Below are positions 13,494-19,839 of a DNA stretch of 19,839 nucleotides, one piece after another. The notes beneath the pieces are model-generated. The model searched no databases. It saw only the letters and a program-made list of their open reading frames with translations, and had not been told where the DNA came from. Positions within the stretch are counted from its first letter, which is position 1. Each line of letters starts with the position of its first letter. A program made the position numbers and the translations under genes. The DNA is from an uncultured Candidatus Melainabacteria bacterium (lineage in GTDB: Bacteria; Cyanobacteriota; Vampirovibrionia; Gastranaerophilales; Gastranaerophilaceae), in the NCBI GenBank assembly GCA_934700335.1, contig CAKUXM010000024.1, forward strand, positions 1-19,839. Direction: 5' to 3'.

Positions 13494-15718
13494 TCGCTAA
13501 AAACATTCCACTTTAAATTTTCTTCTAAATAGTTTGGAATATTATCAAATTTAGCTTGATTTTTTAAATAATAATCCTTGCTAACTTTTTTATATGTCGT
13601 ATTTTGCTTACTAAACCGATAATAAAGATTTTGCTCCGAAATGATTTTGCCGTCTTCAAATACTTCAACGTTTTTATTTTTTAGTTGAGCTAAAAACTCT
13701 TTTCTAGATGCCGTAAAATCAAGACGAGTCTTCACGTTTTGGTATTCAATTATCAAAGAATTTAGAAATAATAAGACAATCAAAACCTTTATAAACAATT
13801 TCATCTGAAAAGATTTGTTAGTTGTTAAACCTTTCCAAAAGATTATAAATATTGGGATTAACCATAATTGTGGAACATATCTCGCCCACCATGCTTCTGG
13901 GTTTAGAAAAACTGTCAGAAAAGTTAAATTCATTATGAAATACATTGTTTTATTTTCAGAAGTTTTTGGAGACTTTGTAAAAAAGGTGAAAAAGACTATT
14001 AAAATTAATATTCCACCAAATAAATATCCAAAACCCGCAATTCTCATGTCTGAAACGTTAAATACAGTTTGATTTTTAACAGAAAAAGGAATTTTAAAAC
14101 TTGTTTCTTTATCAACAAAAAAATGCGTATGTTCTGTGTTTGAAAATAAAGATATAAATAATTTTTCTAGAGAATTTTTATTTTCAAAAGTTTTTGGCGC
14201 ATTAAACGTAATTATATCAAGCTTTTCTTCACCTGAAATTGGATAAAAAGGATTATAACCTTGTTTTATATTTGTAAAATAAGGGTTTATTCCTGAAAGT
14301 AATATTAATATCGCTGACAAACCAGAGATAACTAAAGTTGATTTTAAGGATTCAAATTTTTTATTCAAAAACAAATACAAGAAATAGCCCAAAAGCAAAA
14401 CTAAAGCATATAACAAACCTCCAAGTTTTACATTTGATAACATTACAACAGTTGCGGTCGTTAAAAAGATAAATACTTTGTTGTTTATTTCAGATATTTC
14501 TTTTAAAGTAAATAATAACAATATATTTACAAACATATAATAAACTAACAAGTCAACGCAAAAAGAGCCAACTTGGCAAATAGAAACTGGATTTAGAATT
14601 ACTAATATTGCAAAAATCAAGTTATATAAAATGTTTGAACCTTTAAACTTGTTAAAAGTATAAAACGCTAAACAAAAAGTGCTGAATGAAAATAAATAAT
14701 TTATAATCTTTCCAAATTCAATATTATTAAATAATAGAACAAAATTAGAGCTAAAGATTTCTGCAAATTTTGGATAATGTTCAATCCATAATGTCGGGTT
14801 GAACAAAGAAAATTTAGGAAGTTCAAAAACAGGATTCCAACCAGAAGTCAAAAGAATTATAGCCTCTTGATGATAATTTCTTCCGTCCCAAGAATAATCC
14901 CAAAAAATTTGAGATAAAAGACCAGAAATCAAAATTGATACAAAAATAAGACCAGATTGAAAAGCCACTTCTCTTCTCGCAAATTCAGATTTCTTGTTAT
15001 AAAAAACTTGAGAAACTATTGCAACAAAAAATGCTACAATGCTATACCATTTTTGAATTGGAAAATTTACAATAAAGCCTAAAAATGAGAATAAAAATAT
15101 CGTGCTAAAAAATGTCGTAAAAAATAAAAATATAGAAAAAAAGACCTTGTTTATTTTTTCAGAAATATAATTTTCTTTCAATTTTAATAAAATTCCTTGA
15201 AGGAAGGCTTCGTATCCAGATAAAAGAAGATACGAAGAGAAAAATATAACAGAAAATATGATTATAAACATTACAGGTTTAAACATAAGTTTTAAAGTCG
15301 CTGAAACAGGGCAAGAAAGAATAATTTCGCCACTTGAAGGAGAAAGAATTAACTTATTATTTTTCAATTCATATTTTCCACCACTCACAATCAATTTTGA
15401 CAACTCTTGTTGAAAAATACTTGAATGATTTACATTCAAAGTTGAGATTTCAACCTTTGATTTTACGTCTTTAAAATAAATCTTCAAACTATTTGAAGAC
15501 AAGTATTTAGCCACATAAAAATAATAAGCATTATCTTTTTTCTGCAATAAGTTTGCAGTTTTTCCGCCATAATTTACACTAACATCAGAAAAATCACCTG
15601 TAGTAGAAAGTTTAATATTTACAACTTGTTTTGATATCCACAAAGGAGTTGAAACAAACAAGATAAATGCCGAAATAATTAACGCAAAAATAAATGATAT
15701 CTTATTAAAATTCTTCAA
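13490..15718 (-). CDS. Large multi-spanning membrane protein, putative GT-C-like glycosyltransferase
   Basis: This is an inner-membrane protein of 742 aa (754 from the ATG at 15754). Counting from 15754, a membrane anchor at about 17-38 is followed by an extracytoplasmic beta-rich domain (40-155). Ten or more hydrophobic helices then run from about 160 to 670, and a soluble C-terminal tail of about 75 residues follows. A loop after the early helices carries DYSWDGRNYHQEAI (286-299), and later comes an RYVPQLW segment. Acidic residues in the first outer loop are typical of GT-C lipid-linked sugar transferases, but I cannot assign a family. I prefer the TTG start at 15718 because AGGAG lies 7 nt before it and it yields a clean N-terminus (MKNFNKISFIFALII). 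The ATG at 15754 has no ribosome binding site. It is divergent from the PPYACDGGGLTA gene. Confidence 0.75.
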   Translation of the reverse strand: MKNFNKISFIFALIISAFILFVSTPLWISKQVVNIKLSTTGDFSDVSVNYGGKTANLLQKKDNAYYFYVAKYLSSNSLKIYFKDVKSKVEISTLNVNHSSIFQQELSKLIVSGGKYELKNNKLILSPSSGEIILSCPVSATLKLMFKPVMFIIIFSVIFFSSYLLLSGYEAFLQGILLKLKENYISEKINKVFFSIFLFFTTFFSTIFLFSFLGFIVNFPIQKWYSIVAFFVAIVSQVFYNKKSEFARREVAFQSGLIFVSILISGLLSQIFWDYSWDGRNYHQEAIILLTSGWNPVFELPKFSLFNPTLWIEHYPKFAEIFSSNFVLLFNNIEFGKIINYLFSFSTFCLAFYTFNKFKGSNILYNLIFAILVILNPVSICQVGSFCVDLLVYYMFVNILLLFTLKEISEINNKVFIFLTTATVVMLSNVKLGGLLYALVLLLGYFLYLFLNKKFESLKSTLVISGLSAILILLSGINPYFTNIKQGYNPFYPISGEEKLDIITFNAPKTFENKNSLEKLFISLFSNTEHTHFFVDKETSFKIPFSVKNQTVFNVSDMRIAGFGYLFGGILILIVFFTFFTKSPKTSENKTMYFIMNLTFLTVFLNPEAWWARYVPQLWLIPIFIIFWKGLTTNKSFQMKLFIKVLIVLLFLNSLIIEYQNVKTRLDFTASRKEFLAQLKNKNVEVFEDGKIISEQNLYYRFSKQNTTYKKVSKDYYLKNQAKFDNIPNYLEENLKWNVFSD

Positions 15719-15725
15719 TTCAAAG

Positions 15726-15730
15726 CTCCT
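15726..15730 (-). promoter_or_regulatory. Shine-Dalgarno supporting a TTG start
   Basis: On the minus strand AGGAG (15730-15726) is followed by 7 nt and then TTG (15718-15716). The only upstream ATG in frame (15754) has TTTTATATCTAAA before it. TATTAT (15742-15737) lies between the two candidate starts and could be the -10 box, which would exclude the ATG. Confidence 0.5.
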
Positions 15731-15882
15731 AGATAAATAATATCTTAGTATCATTTTAGATATAAAATAAAATTAATAATATCTTTTTATTAAAATTTAT
15801 TAACAAAAACACTCAAAACATGGCAATTATTGAGAAAGACATGTTTTTATATGGTAGTGTAGTATTTGAAAGGTAGTTTATT

Positions 15883-16365
15883 ATGTTAGGAATTGCTAGT
15901 ACTCAACCAAGACAAATTCCACCATACGCATGTGATGGTGGAGGTTTAACAGCCAGACCAAAAGTTCCACCATACGCATGCGATGGTGGCGGACTAACAG
16001 CGAAAACGCCAACTCCTGCTGAATTGCAAAATGCTACAGTTGATTTTGTTGGCAAAGTTGCTGGCGGAATAAAAGATTACGTTAGAAAACCTGCTAAAAA
16101 TGATGCTTCAAAAGCAACAACTCCTTCTATGGACTCAGAAGCAGAAAAGAAAACAAGTAAAAGAAACCAATTCTTAGGCACAGCTATTCTTCTTATTGGT
16201 GGTGTCGCATTAGGTTACGGTCATAGAAAATATATTGAAAAAGGTTTCAACAATCTAAGTGAACAAATCACTAAATGGACTTCTGGACCAAAATGCCAAG
16301 AATTAATAAAAAAAGGTCAAGACCTTTTAGCTAAAGCAAAAGATGCTATTTTTGTAAAAGCTTAA
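15883..16365 (+). CDS. Small membrane protein with two PPYACDGGGLTA repeats, unknown function
   Basis: This 160-aa protein matches no family I know. Residues 12-27 and 28-43 are tandem 16-residue units. Each contains the identical core PPYACDGGGLTA (13-24 and 29-40), and the cores hold the only cysteines of the N-terminal half. Residues about 50-100 are a hydrophilic linker (Lys, Thr, Ser, Asp). One hydrophobic helix follows at about 106-122 (FLGTAILLIGGVALGYG), then an amphipathic Lys-rich tail. There is no N-terminal signal peptide, so the repeats are probably cytoplasmic or displayed by the single anchor. AAAGG (15869-15873) lies 9 nt before the ATG. I see no convincing promoter in the 128-nt divergent region. 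It is monocistronic with a strong terminator. The two cores differ at five synonymous sites and at no amino acid, so the peptide itself appears constrained. Confidence 0.78.
   Translation: MLGIASTQPRQIPPYACDGGGLTARPKVPPYACDGGGLTAKTPTPAELQNATVDFVGKVAGGIKDYVRKPAKNDASKATTPSMDSEAEKKTSKRNQFLGTAILLIGGVALGYGHRKYIEKGFNNLSEQITKWTSGPKCQELIKKGQDLLAKAKDAIFVKA
15916..16011 (+). repeat. Two tandem 48-bp in-frame repeats with palindromic cores
   Basis: The units begin at 15916 and 15964. Each core is CCACCAT, a 9-nt centre, ATGGTGG (15919-15941 and 15967-15989), a 7-bp inverted repeat. In the second copy the centre is ACGCATGCG, adding a further CGC/GCG pairing. The two units differ mainly at third codon positions. 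Confidence 0.85.
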
Positions 16366-16421
16366 TCAGAAATTTATTATGAATTTAACCAAAAACTAAA
16401 CCAAAAACCAAAACTTTAATT

Positions 16422-16448
16422 AAATGGGCTTTGTGCCCATTTTTTTTT
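16422..16448 (+). terminator. Rho-independent terminator after the repeat-protein gene
   Basis: AAATGGGC (16422-16429) pairs perfectly with GCCCATTT (16435-16442) around TTTGT, and the T run continues to 16448. It lies about 57 nt after the stop at 16365. Confidence 0.9.
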
Positions 16449-16458
16449 ATAGTATAAT
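16431..16458 (+). promoter_or_regulatory. Promoter of miaB overlapping the upstream terminator
   Basis: TATAAT (16453-16458) ends 9 nt before the miaB ATG. With a 16-bp spacer the -35 would be TTGTGC (16431-16436), inside the loop and arm of the upstream terminator. Predicted start is within about 3 nt of the ATG, so the transcript would be leaderless or nearly so. Confidence 0.45.
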
Positions 16459-16467
16459 TTTTCTGTT

Positions 16468-17775
16468 ATGAAAAAAGTATATATTGAAACAATGGGTTGC
16501 CAAATGAATAAATCTGATACCGAACGTATGTTAGGTATGTTAGACTATTGTGGCTATGAAGAAACAAAAGAGGCTAAAGAAGCTGATTTATTAATTATTA
16601 ATACATGCTCAATCAGAAAATTGAGCGAAGATAAAGCATACAGCGCAATTGGTGTTTGGGGAAAATGGAAAAAAGCCAGACCTCATATCAAAATTGTTTT
16701 CTCAGGCTGTGTAGCACAACAAGATAGAGAAGAAATTTTTAAACGGGCACCATACGTAGACTTAGTTTTAGGCACACACAATATCTACGAATTACCGGAT
16801 TTAATCAAAAAAATTAACAACGGTGAAAGAATTTGCGCTACTCCAGAAGTTCCTTTTGGAGAAAAAGATTACTCAATAAAACGTGTTAAATCAACAGGTT
16901 GCTGGATTCCAATTACAGAAGGTTGTAACAATTTCTGCACATACTGTATCGTTCCTTACACTCGTGGTAGAGAACGTTCTAGAGATATGAACACTATCAT
17001 CAAAGAGGTGAAAGATGCTTTAAAAGATGGTTTTAAAGAAATTACCCTTCTCGGTCAAAACGTAGATAGTTATGGCAAAGATCTTGAGAATTGTAATCTT
17101 TCAAAACTTTTAAGAGAATTAAATTCTATAGAAGGTCAATTTAGAATTAGATTTGTAACATCTTATCCAACAGATATTACTGATGAATTAATTCAAACAG
17201 TAAACGAATGCGATAAGGTTTGCGAATATTTCCACATACCTATGCAATCAGGTTCAGACTATACGTTAAAGAAAATGAACAGACGTTATGATAGAAAAAC
17301 TTACGGAGAAATTTGTCATAAAATAAGAACACTTGTTCCAGACGTAACAATCACAAGCGACTTCATCGCAGGTTTTCCCGGAGAAACAGAAGAACAGTTT
17401 GAAGAAACGCTATCTGCAATGAGAGAATTTGAATTAGATTACTCAAACACTGCAGCATATTCTCCTCGTAAAGGTACCGTTGCAGCAAAATGGACAGATT
17501 TATATATTGACGAAGAGGTTAAATTCGATAGACTTGCAAGACTTAACGAAGTTAACCGTGAATGCTGTCTAAAATCTAACCAAAAATTCATCGGTAGAGA
17601 ATTAGAAGTTCTAATTGAAGGCTTTGAAAACCATAAAGGTAAAAATGTCATCACTGGTAGAACTCGTAACAATAAAATCGTTCACATTCCTTGCGACGAA
17701 AATCTTACAGGTCAATTCTTAACAGTTAAGATTATAGGCGCCAAAACTTGGTACTTGCAAGGTGAAATGATTTAG
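16468..17775 (+). CDS. miaB: tRNA-2-methylthio-N6-isopentenyladenosine synthase MiaB
   Basis: MiaB is a radical-SAM methylthiotransferase that adds the 2-methylthio group to i6A37 of tRNAs reading UNN codons, in the cytosol. The 435-aa protein is complete. Its N-terminal UPF0004 domain has the three cluster-binding cysteines C11 (MGCQMN), C47 (INTCSIRK) and C81 (SGCVAQQ). The radical-SAM core motif is GCNNFCTYC (C153, C157, C160), followed by IVPYTRGRERSR. MQSGSDYTLKKMNRRY and DFIAGFPGETEEQF are typical of MiaB over its RimO and MtaB relatives. A TRAM-like RNA-binding domain occupies the last 65 residues or so. There is no Shine-Dalgarno sequence, and a -10 box ends 9 nt before the ATG. It is monocistronic and ends in two strong hairpins. 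Confidence 0.97.
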   Translation: MKKVYIETMGCQMNKSDTERMLGMLDYCGYEETKEAKEADLLIINTCSIRKLSEDKAYSAIGVWGKWKKARPHIKIVFSGCVAQQDREEIFKRAPYVDLVLGTHNIYELPDLIKKINNGERICATPEVPFGEKDYSIKRVKSTGCWIPITEGCNNFCTYCIVPYTRGRERSRDMNTIIKEVKDALKDGFKEITLLGQNVDSYGKDLENCNLSKLLRELNSIEGQFRIRFVTSYPTDITDELIQTVNECDKVCEYFHIPMQSGSDYTLKKMNRRYDRKTYGEICHKIRTLVPDVTITSDFIAGFPGETEEQFEETLSAMREFELDYSNTAAYSPRKGTVAAKWTDLYIDEEVKFDRLARLNEVNRECCLKSNQKFIGRELEVLIEGFENHKGKNVITGRTRNNKIVHIPCDENLTGQFLTVKIIGAKTWYLQGEMI

Positions 17776-17790
17776 AATATTTTATAATTT

Positions 17791-17830
17791 AAGAGGGCGA
17801 AATTGATGAAATCAATTTCGCCCTCTTTTT
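17791..17830 (+). terminator. Terminator of miaB, 17-bp perfect hairpin
   Basis: 17791-17807 is the exact reverse complement of 17811-17827 with a GAA loop, followed by T6. The arm contains AGAGGGCGAAATT, much like the arm of the 2205-2247 hairpin. It begins 15 nt after the stop. Confidence 0.9.
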
Positions 17831-17831
17831 T

Positions 17832-17869
17832 AAAGGCGGGCACGATGTTCATCGTGCCCGCCTTTTTAT
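17832..17869. terminator. Second, GC-rich perfect hairpin, 15 bp
   Basis: 17832-17846 pairs exactly with 17851-17865 around GTTC, with T5 following on the plus strand. The arm GGCGGGCACGAT is strikingly GC-rich for this region. It sits 3 nt from the stop codon of the convergent nucleotidase gene and can close that gene as well, although the minus-side T tract is only TTT. Confidence 0.8.
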
Positions 17870-19260
17870 TAATACATTTTCAAAGTTACATCAGATATAT
17901 TTGGATTTTCTCTCAAAAATCTTATGAACGCATCTTTTTGGCTATCACAAATTGGAATAACATCTTTTATATTTTTAAAAGGTTCGTAACCGTCTTTACC
18001 TTTAGATATGTATTCATTTGTTATTATTGTATAATATTTTTCAGGCTCAATTTTATTAATTTTCGAATAAACTTGTAAATATCTTCTACCGTTAATTTTA
18101 CCCATTTCTAAAATTTGGGTTAAATATTTACCCTGAATTTTACCTTTGACGATTTTGTTTTCAAAAGGTAGGACTTCAATTGCATCAGCAAGAGTAATTT
18201 TTTCTGTCAAATTTTTGTTTATTCTAATCGAACCACTATTTGTACAAACAATGTCATAATTTTGGAACTCAACCATTGATTTTAAAACCAATCTGCCCAA
18301 ATTTGTTTGACGGCTTTCAATAATATTTTGTTCGCCTAATAAAAGAAGATTTGTTTTACTTAATACTATATTTTTAAGCTTGTCTAACTTTTTATTAATA
18401 TGGTTTAATTTTTTTACGACATCTTTATCAGAAACGATTTTATTATCCATTAAAACATTTTCAAATTTAGTTATACCTTTATCTGTGGAATATTCAACTC
18501 TGCTGACTCTCACACCGAATTCGCCTGAATTAATAATATCAACCCCATTAACTTTAACAGGTTTTGTGAATAAAATGTGATTATGACCGCCAAAGATGAT
18601 GTTTATTGAAGGATTTGCTTTTGCGATTTGTTGGTCAATTTCATAACCGCAATGAGAAATTACGACAATCATATCAACCTTGTTAGTATTTTCTGAAATT
18701 ATTTTTTTTACAATGCTGATTGGGTCATAAACAGTTACGCCGTCTGAGCATGACAAATTTGATAAGGCAGGAGTTGTAACTCCTATAATTAGAACTCTTT
18801 GACCGCCTACATTTTTTATAATATATGGCTTTACTAATTTTTTCATTTCGGTATCAGAAAACTCAATATTTGCTGATAAGAAGGTTGTTTTTGATTTTTT
18901 AATTAAATGTTTTAATTCTTTTACACCTCTATCGAACTCATGATTACCAAGAGCAACAGCATCATAATGCAAATATGTTTTCAAAAGTTCAGCAGTAAGT
19001 TTACCCTTGAACATCTGATAATAAACAGAACCCTGAAAAATATCACCCGAATCTAAAACAAGAGTGTTTTTATCATTATATCTTGTTTTGTCATAGTAAT
19101 AAGTCTGTCTTGCGGCACCTGCAACATCTTTTAAACCATGATATTCAATTGGTTGCAAACGACCATGCACATCACTTGTATGTAAAATTGTTATATCTGT
19201 TGCAAATGCCGGTATTGAAAAAATAAATAACGATAGAATTAATAAATATATTTTTTTCAT
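17869..19260 (-). CDS. Exported 5'-nucleotidase / 2',3'-cyclic phosphodiesterase, UshA family
   Basis: This is an exported metallophosphoesterase that removes phosphate from extracellular nucleotides. The 463-aa protein has a signal peptide (1-20, ending IPAFA). The dimetal calcineurin-like domain has HTSDVHGRL (27-35, D30 and H32), LDSGDIFQGS (69-78, D73), GNHEFDRG (105-112), a later SHCGYEID, and FGGHNH. The C-terminal 5'-nucleotidase domain (about 305-463) contains TNSGSIRIN, the substrate-binding type motif, and LPFENKIVKGKIQG. It is shorter than E. coli UshA (550 aa), mainly through trimmed loops. AGGAG in CTAGGAGAAGTT precedes the ATG. It follows the YhcH gene by only 8 nt, so the two form an operon. 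Exact substrate (AMP, UDP-sugars or cyclic nucleotides) cannot be told. Confidence 0.93.
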   Translation of the reverse strand: MKKIYLLILSLFIFSIPAFATDITILHTSDVHGRLQPIEYHGLKDVAGAARQTYYYDKTRYNDKNTLVLDSGDIFQGSVYYQMFKGKLTAELLKTYLHYDAVALGNHEFDRGVKELKHLIKKSKTTFLSANIEFSDTEMKKLVKPYIIKNVGGQRVLIIGVTTPALSNLSCSDGVTVYDPISIVKKIISENTNKVDMIVVISHCGYEIDQQIAKANPSINIIFGGHNHILFTKPVKVNGVDIINSGEFGVRVSRVEYSTDKGITKFENVLMDNKIVSDKDVVKKLNHINKKLDKLKNIVLSKTNLLLLGEQNIIESRQTNLGRLVLKSMVEFQNYDIVCTNSGSIRINKNLTEKITLADAIEVLPFENKIVKGKIQGKYLTQILEMGKINGRRYLQVYSKINKIEPEKYYTIITNEYISKGKDGYEPFKNIKDVIPICDSQKDAFIRFLRENPNISDVTLKMY

Positions 19261-19268
19261 AACTTCTC

Positions 19269-19712
19269 CTAGATTAAAATTTTTATAACAACCTTTTTGT
19301 TATGAGATTGAGTTTTATCTGTAATACATGGCATGTGCGCATCTTGTGGATAGAAAATTGTAAAATATCCTTGAGGAACGCTTACATAAGAGCCTTCCCC
19401 ATTAAAAAATTGCAAATCTTTTTCTTCATCATATTCTGTATTTTTATCCAATTTTGAAACATCATGAATTCCCATTTTTTCAAAACCAGAAATTACATAT
19501 TGAATATCAATATATTTTTTATGAGCTTCAAATAATCCTTCTGATTTTGTGTCATATTCTTGAATATTTGCAGTTACTTTATCTCCATCAATTTCATATT
19601 TGCCGTTTTCAAAAGTTGTTAAATCATTATTTAAAATAAATTCTAAACCTTTTTTAATTTTTTCGTCTAAATTAAAATACGTTTCAGCATTTTTAATATT
19701 GTCAAAAATCAT
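19269..19712 (-). CDS. YhcH/YjgK/YiaL (DUF386) family protein
   Basis: This is a small cupin-fold protein of the YhcH/YiaL/EbgC family, linked in other bacteria to sugar or sialic-acid metabolism with probable metal binding. From 19712 it is 147 aa, the normal family size. It includes EAHKKYIDIQYVISGFEKMGI, the central family segment, then YVSVPQGYFTIFYPQDAHMPCI with candidate metal ligands His and Glu, and a closing KKVVIKILI strand. A longer reading upstream to 19808 adds hydrophobic residues of no family match. AAGGAG (19726-19721) lies 8 nt before the ATG at 19712 and only 2 nt before the ATG at 19718, so I chose 19712. It is the first gene of the operon with the UshA-like nucleotidase. 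The substrate is unknown. Confidence 0.88.
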   Translation of the reverse strand: MIFDNIKNAETYFNLDEKIKKGLEFILNNDLTTFENGKYEIDGDKVTANIQEYDTKSEGLFEAHKKYIDIQYVISGFEKMGIHDVSKLDKNTEYDEEKDLQFFNGEGSYVSVPQGYFTIFYPQDAHMPCITDKTQSHNKKVVIKILI

Positions 19713-19734
19713 TTTCATATCTCCTTTTGAAAAA

Positions 19735-19743
19735 ATTATAGCA
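19735..19743 (-). promoter_or_regulatory. Extended -10 promoter of the yhcH-nucleotidase operon
   Basis: The minus strand reads TGCTATAAT (19743-19735), a perfect extended -10. With a 17-bp spacer the -35 would fall on ATAAAA, a poor match within the inverted repeat at 19759-19784. The AAGGAG ribosome binding site follows 8 nt after the box. Confidence 0.6.
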
Positions 19744-19758
19744 TAAGCGCACATACAT

Positions 19759-19784
19759 TTTATGTTAACAAAAATTAACATAAA
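19759..19784. promoter_or_regulatory. 10-bp perfect inverted repeat, candidate operator
   Basis: TTTATGTTAA (19759-19768) and TTAACATAAA (19775-19784) are exact reverse complements separated by CAAAAA. The repeat overlaps the -35 position of the extended -10 promoter. That location suits a repressor that blocks, or an activator that replaces, -35 recognition. A hairpin terminator is unlikely because the T tract is lacking. Confidence 0.5.
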
Positions 19785-19839
19785 GGTCAAAAAGTTAAAG
19801 TTTATCATGGTTTGAGCCGATAAGTAAATTGTTAGGGAA

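Noticed and set aside
15820..15836. Sigma-54 type -24/-12 element before the repeat-protein gene
   Set aside because: TGGCAA is followed by no GC at the required 10-bp distance.
17803..18078. 91-aa plus-strand reading frame
   Set aside because: It runs through two terminator hairpins and antisense to the 3' end of the nucleotidase gene.
19713..19808. N-terminal extension of the YhcH-family protein
   Set aside because: It spans the extended -10 promoter and the inverted repeat, and the result would be longer than the family norm.
1..19839. CRISPR array, tRNA genes, insertion sequences or integrase/attachment sites
   Set aside because: No regularly spaced repeats, cloverleaf sequences, transposase or recombinase motifs were seen on either strand. 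The only tandem repeat is the two-copy coding unit at 15916-16011.

Overview
The window is low-GC bacterial chromosome, mostly housekeeping and envelope genes. It opens with the 5' end of a 16S rRNA gene on the minus strand. Several proteins have signal peptides typical of a diderm-type secretome. The mix of a miaB, an RseP-type protease, a ComF-type protein and several family-less small proteins would fit an uncultured gut Gastranaerophilales/Vampirovibrionia-type bacterium (non-photosynthetic Cyanobacteriota). That placement is an impression, not a demonstration. The visible 16S piece is too short to place the organism by eye.

Layout. Positions 1-375 (minus) hold the 16S start, its roughly 285-nt leader and a strong rRNA promoter. 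Positions 519-1102 (plus) hold a small secreted coiled-coil protein with its own terminator. Positions 1169-2122 (plus) hold a solitary OppD/DppD-like ABC ATPase. A 20-bp perfect hairpin at 2205-2247 ends it and also the convergent unknown gene at 2260-2913. Positions 3057-6817 (minus) are one operon of grpE, dnaJ, a secreted beta-propeller protein and an O-methyltransferase. Its last three genes are overlapping or nearly so, and dnaK is absent.

Positions 7002-10131 (plus) carry a two-gene restriction-modification system, divergent from grpE. It has a nuclease-methyltransferase fusion of about 625 aa and a two-TRD specificity subunit of 351 aa. This is the architecture and size of the BcgI type IIB systems, and it is the one clearly accessory element. 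A lytic transglycosylase without a signal peptide follows at 10320-11042. It converges on an RseP-type site-2 protease (11081-12460, minus), which is divergent from a ComF-like phosphoribosyltransferase and a small hypothetical gene (plus). That small gene overlaps stop-to-stop with a large multi-spanning membrane protein (minus).

Positions 15883-16365 (plus) encode a small membrane protein with two exact copies of a 12-residue motif, PPYACDGGGLTA. The copies differ only at synonymous sites. miaB (16468-17775, plus) converges with a yhcH-ushA-like operon (19712 to 17869, minus), with two back-to-back perfect hairpins between them. A 10-bp inverted repeat lies at the yhcH promoter.

The points most worth following are the PPYACDGGGLTA repeat protein, the BcgI-like system, and three plus-strand genes (oppD-like, comF-like, miaB). 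In these three a consensus -10 box sits 6-9 bp before the ATG and no Shine-Dalgarno sequence is visible, which suggests leaderless transcripts.
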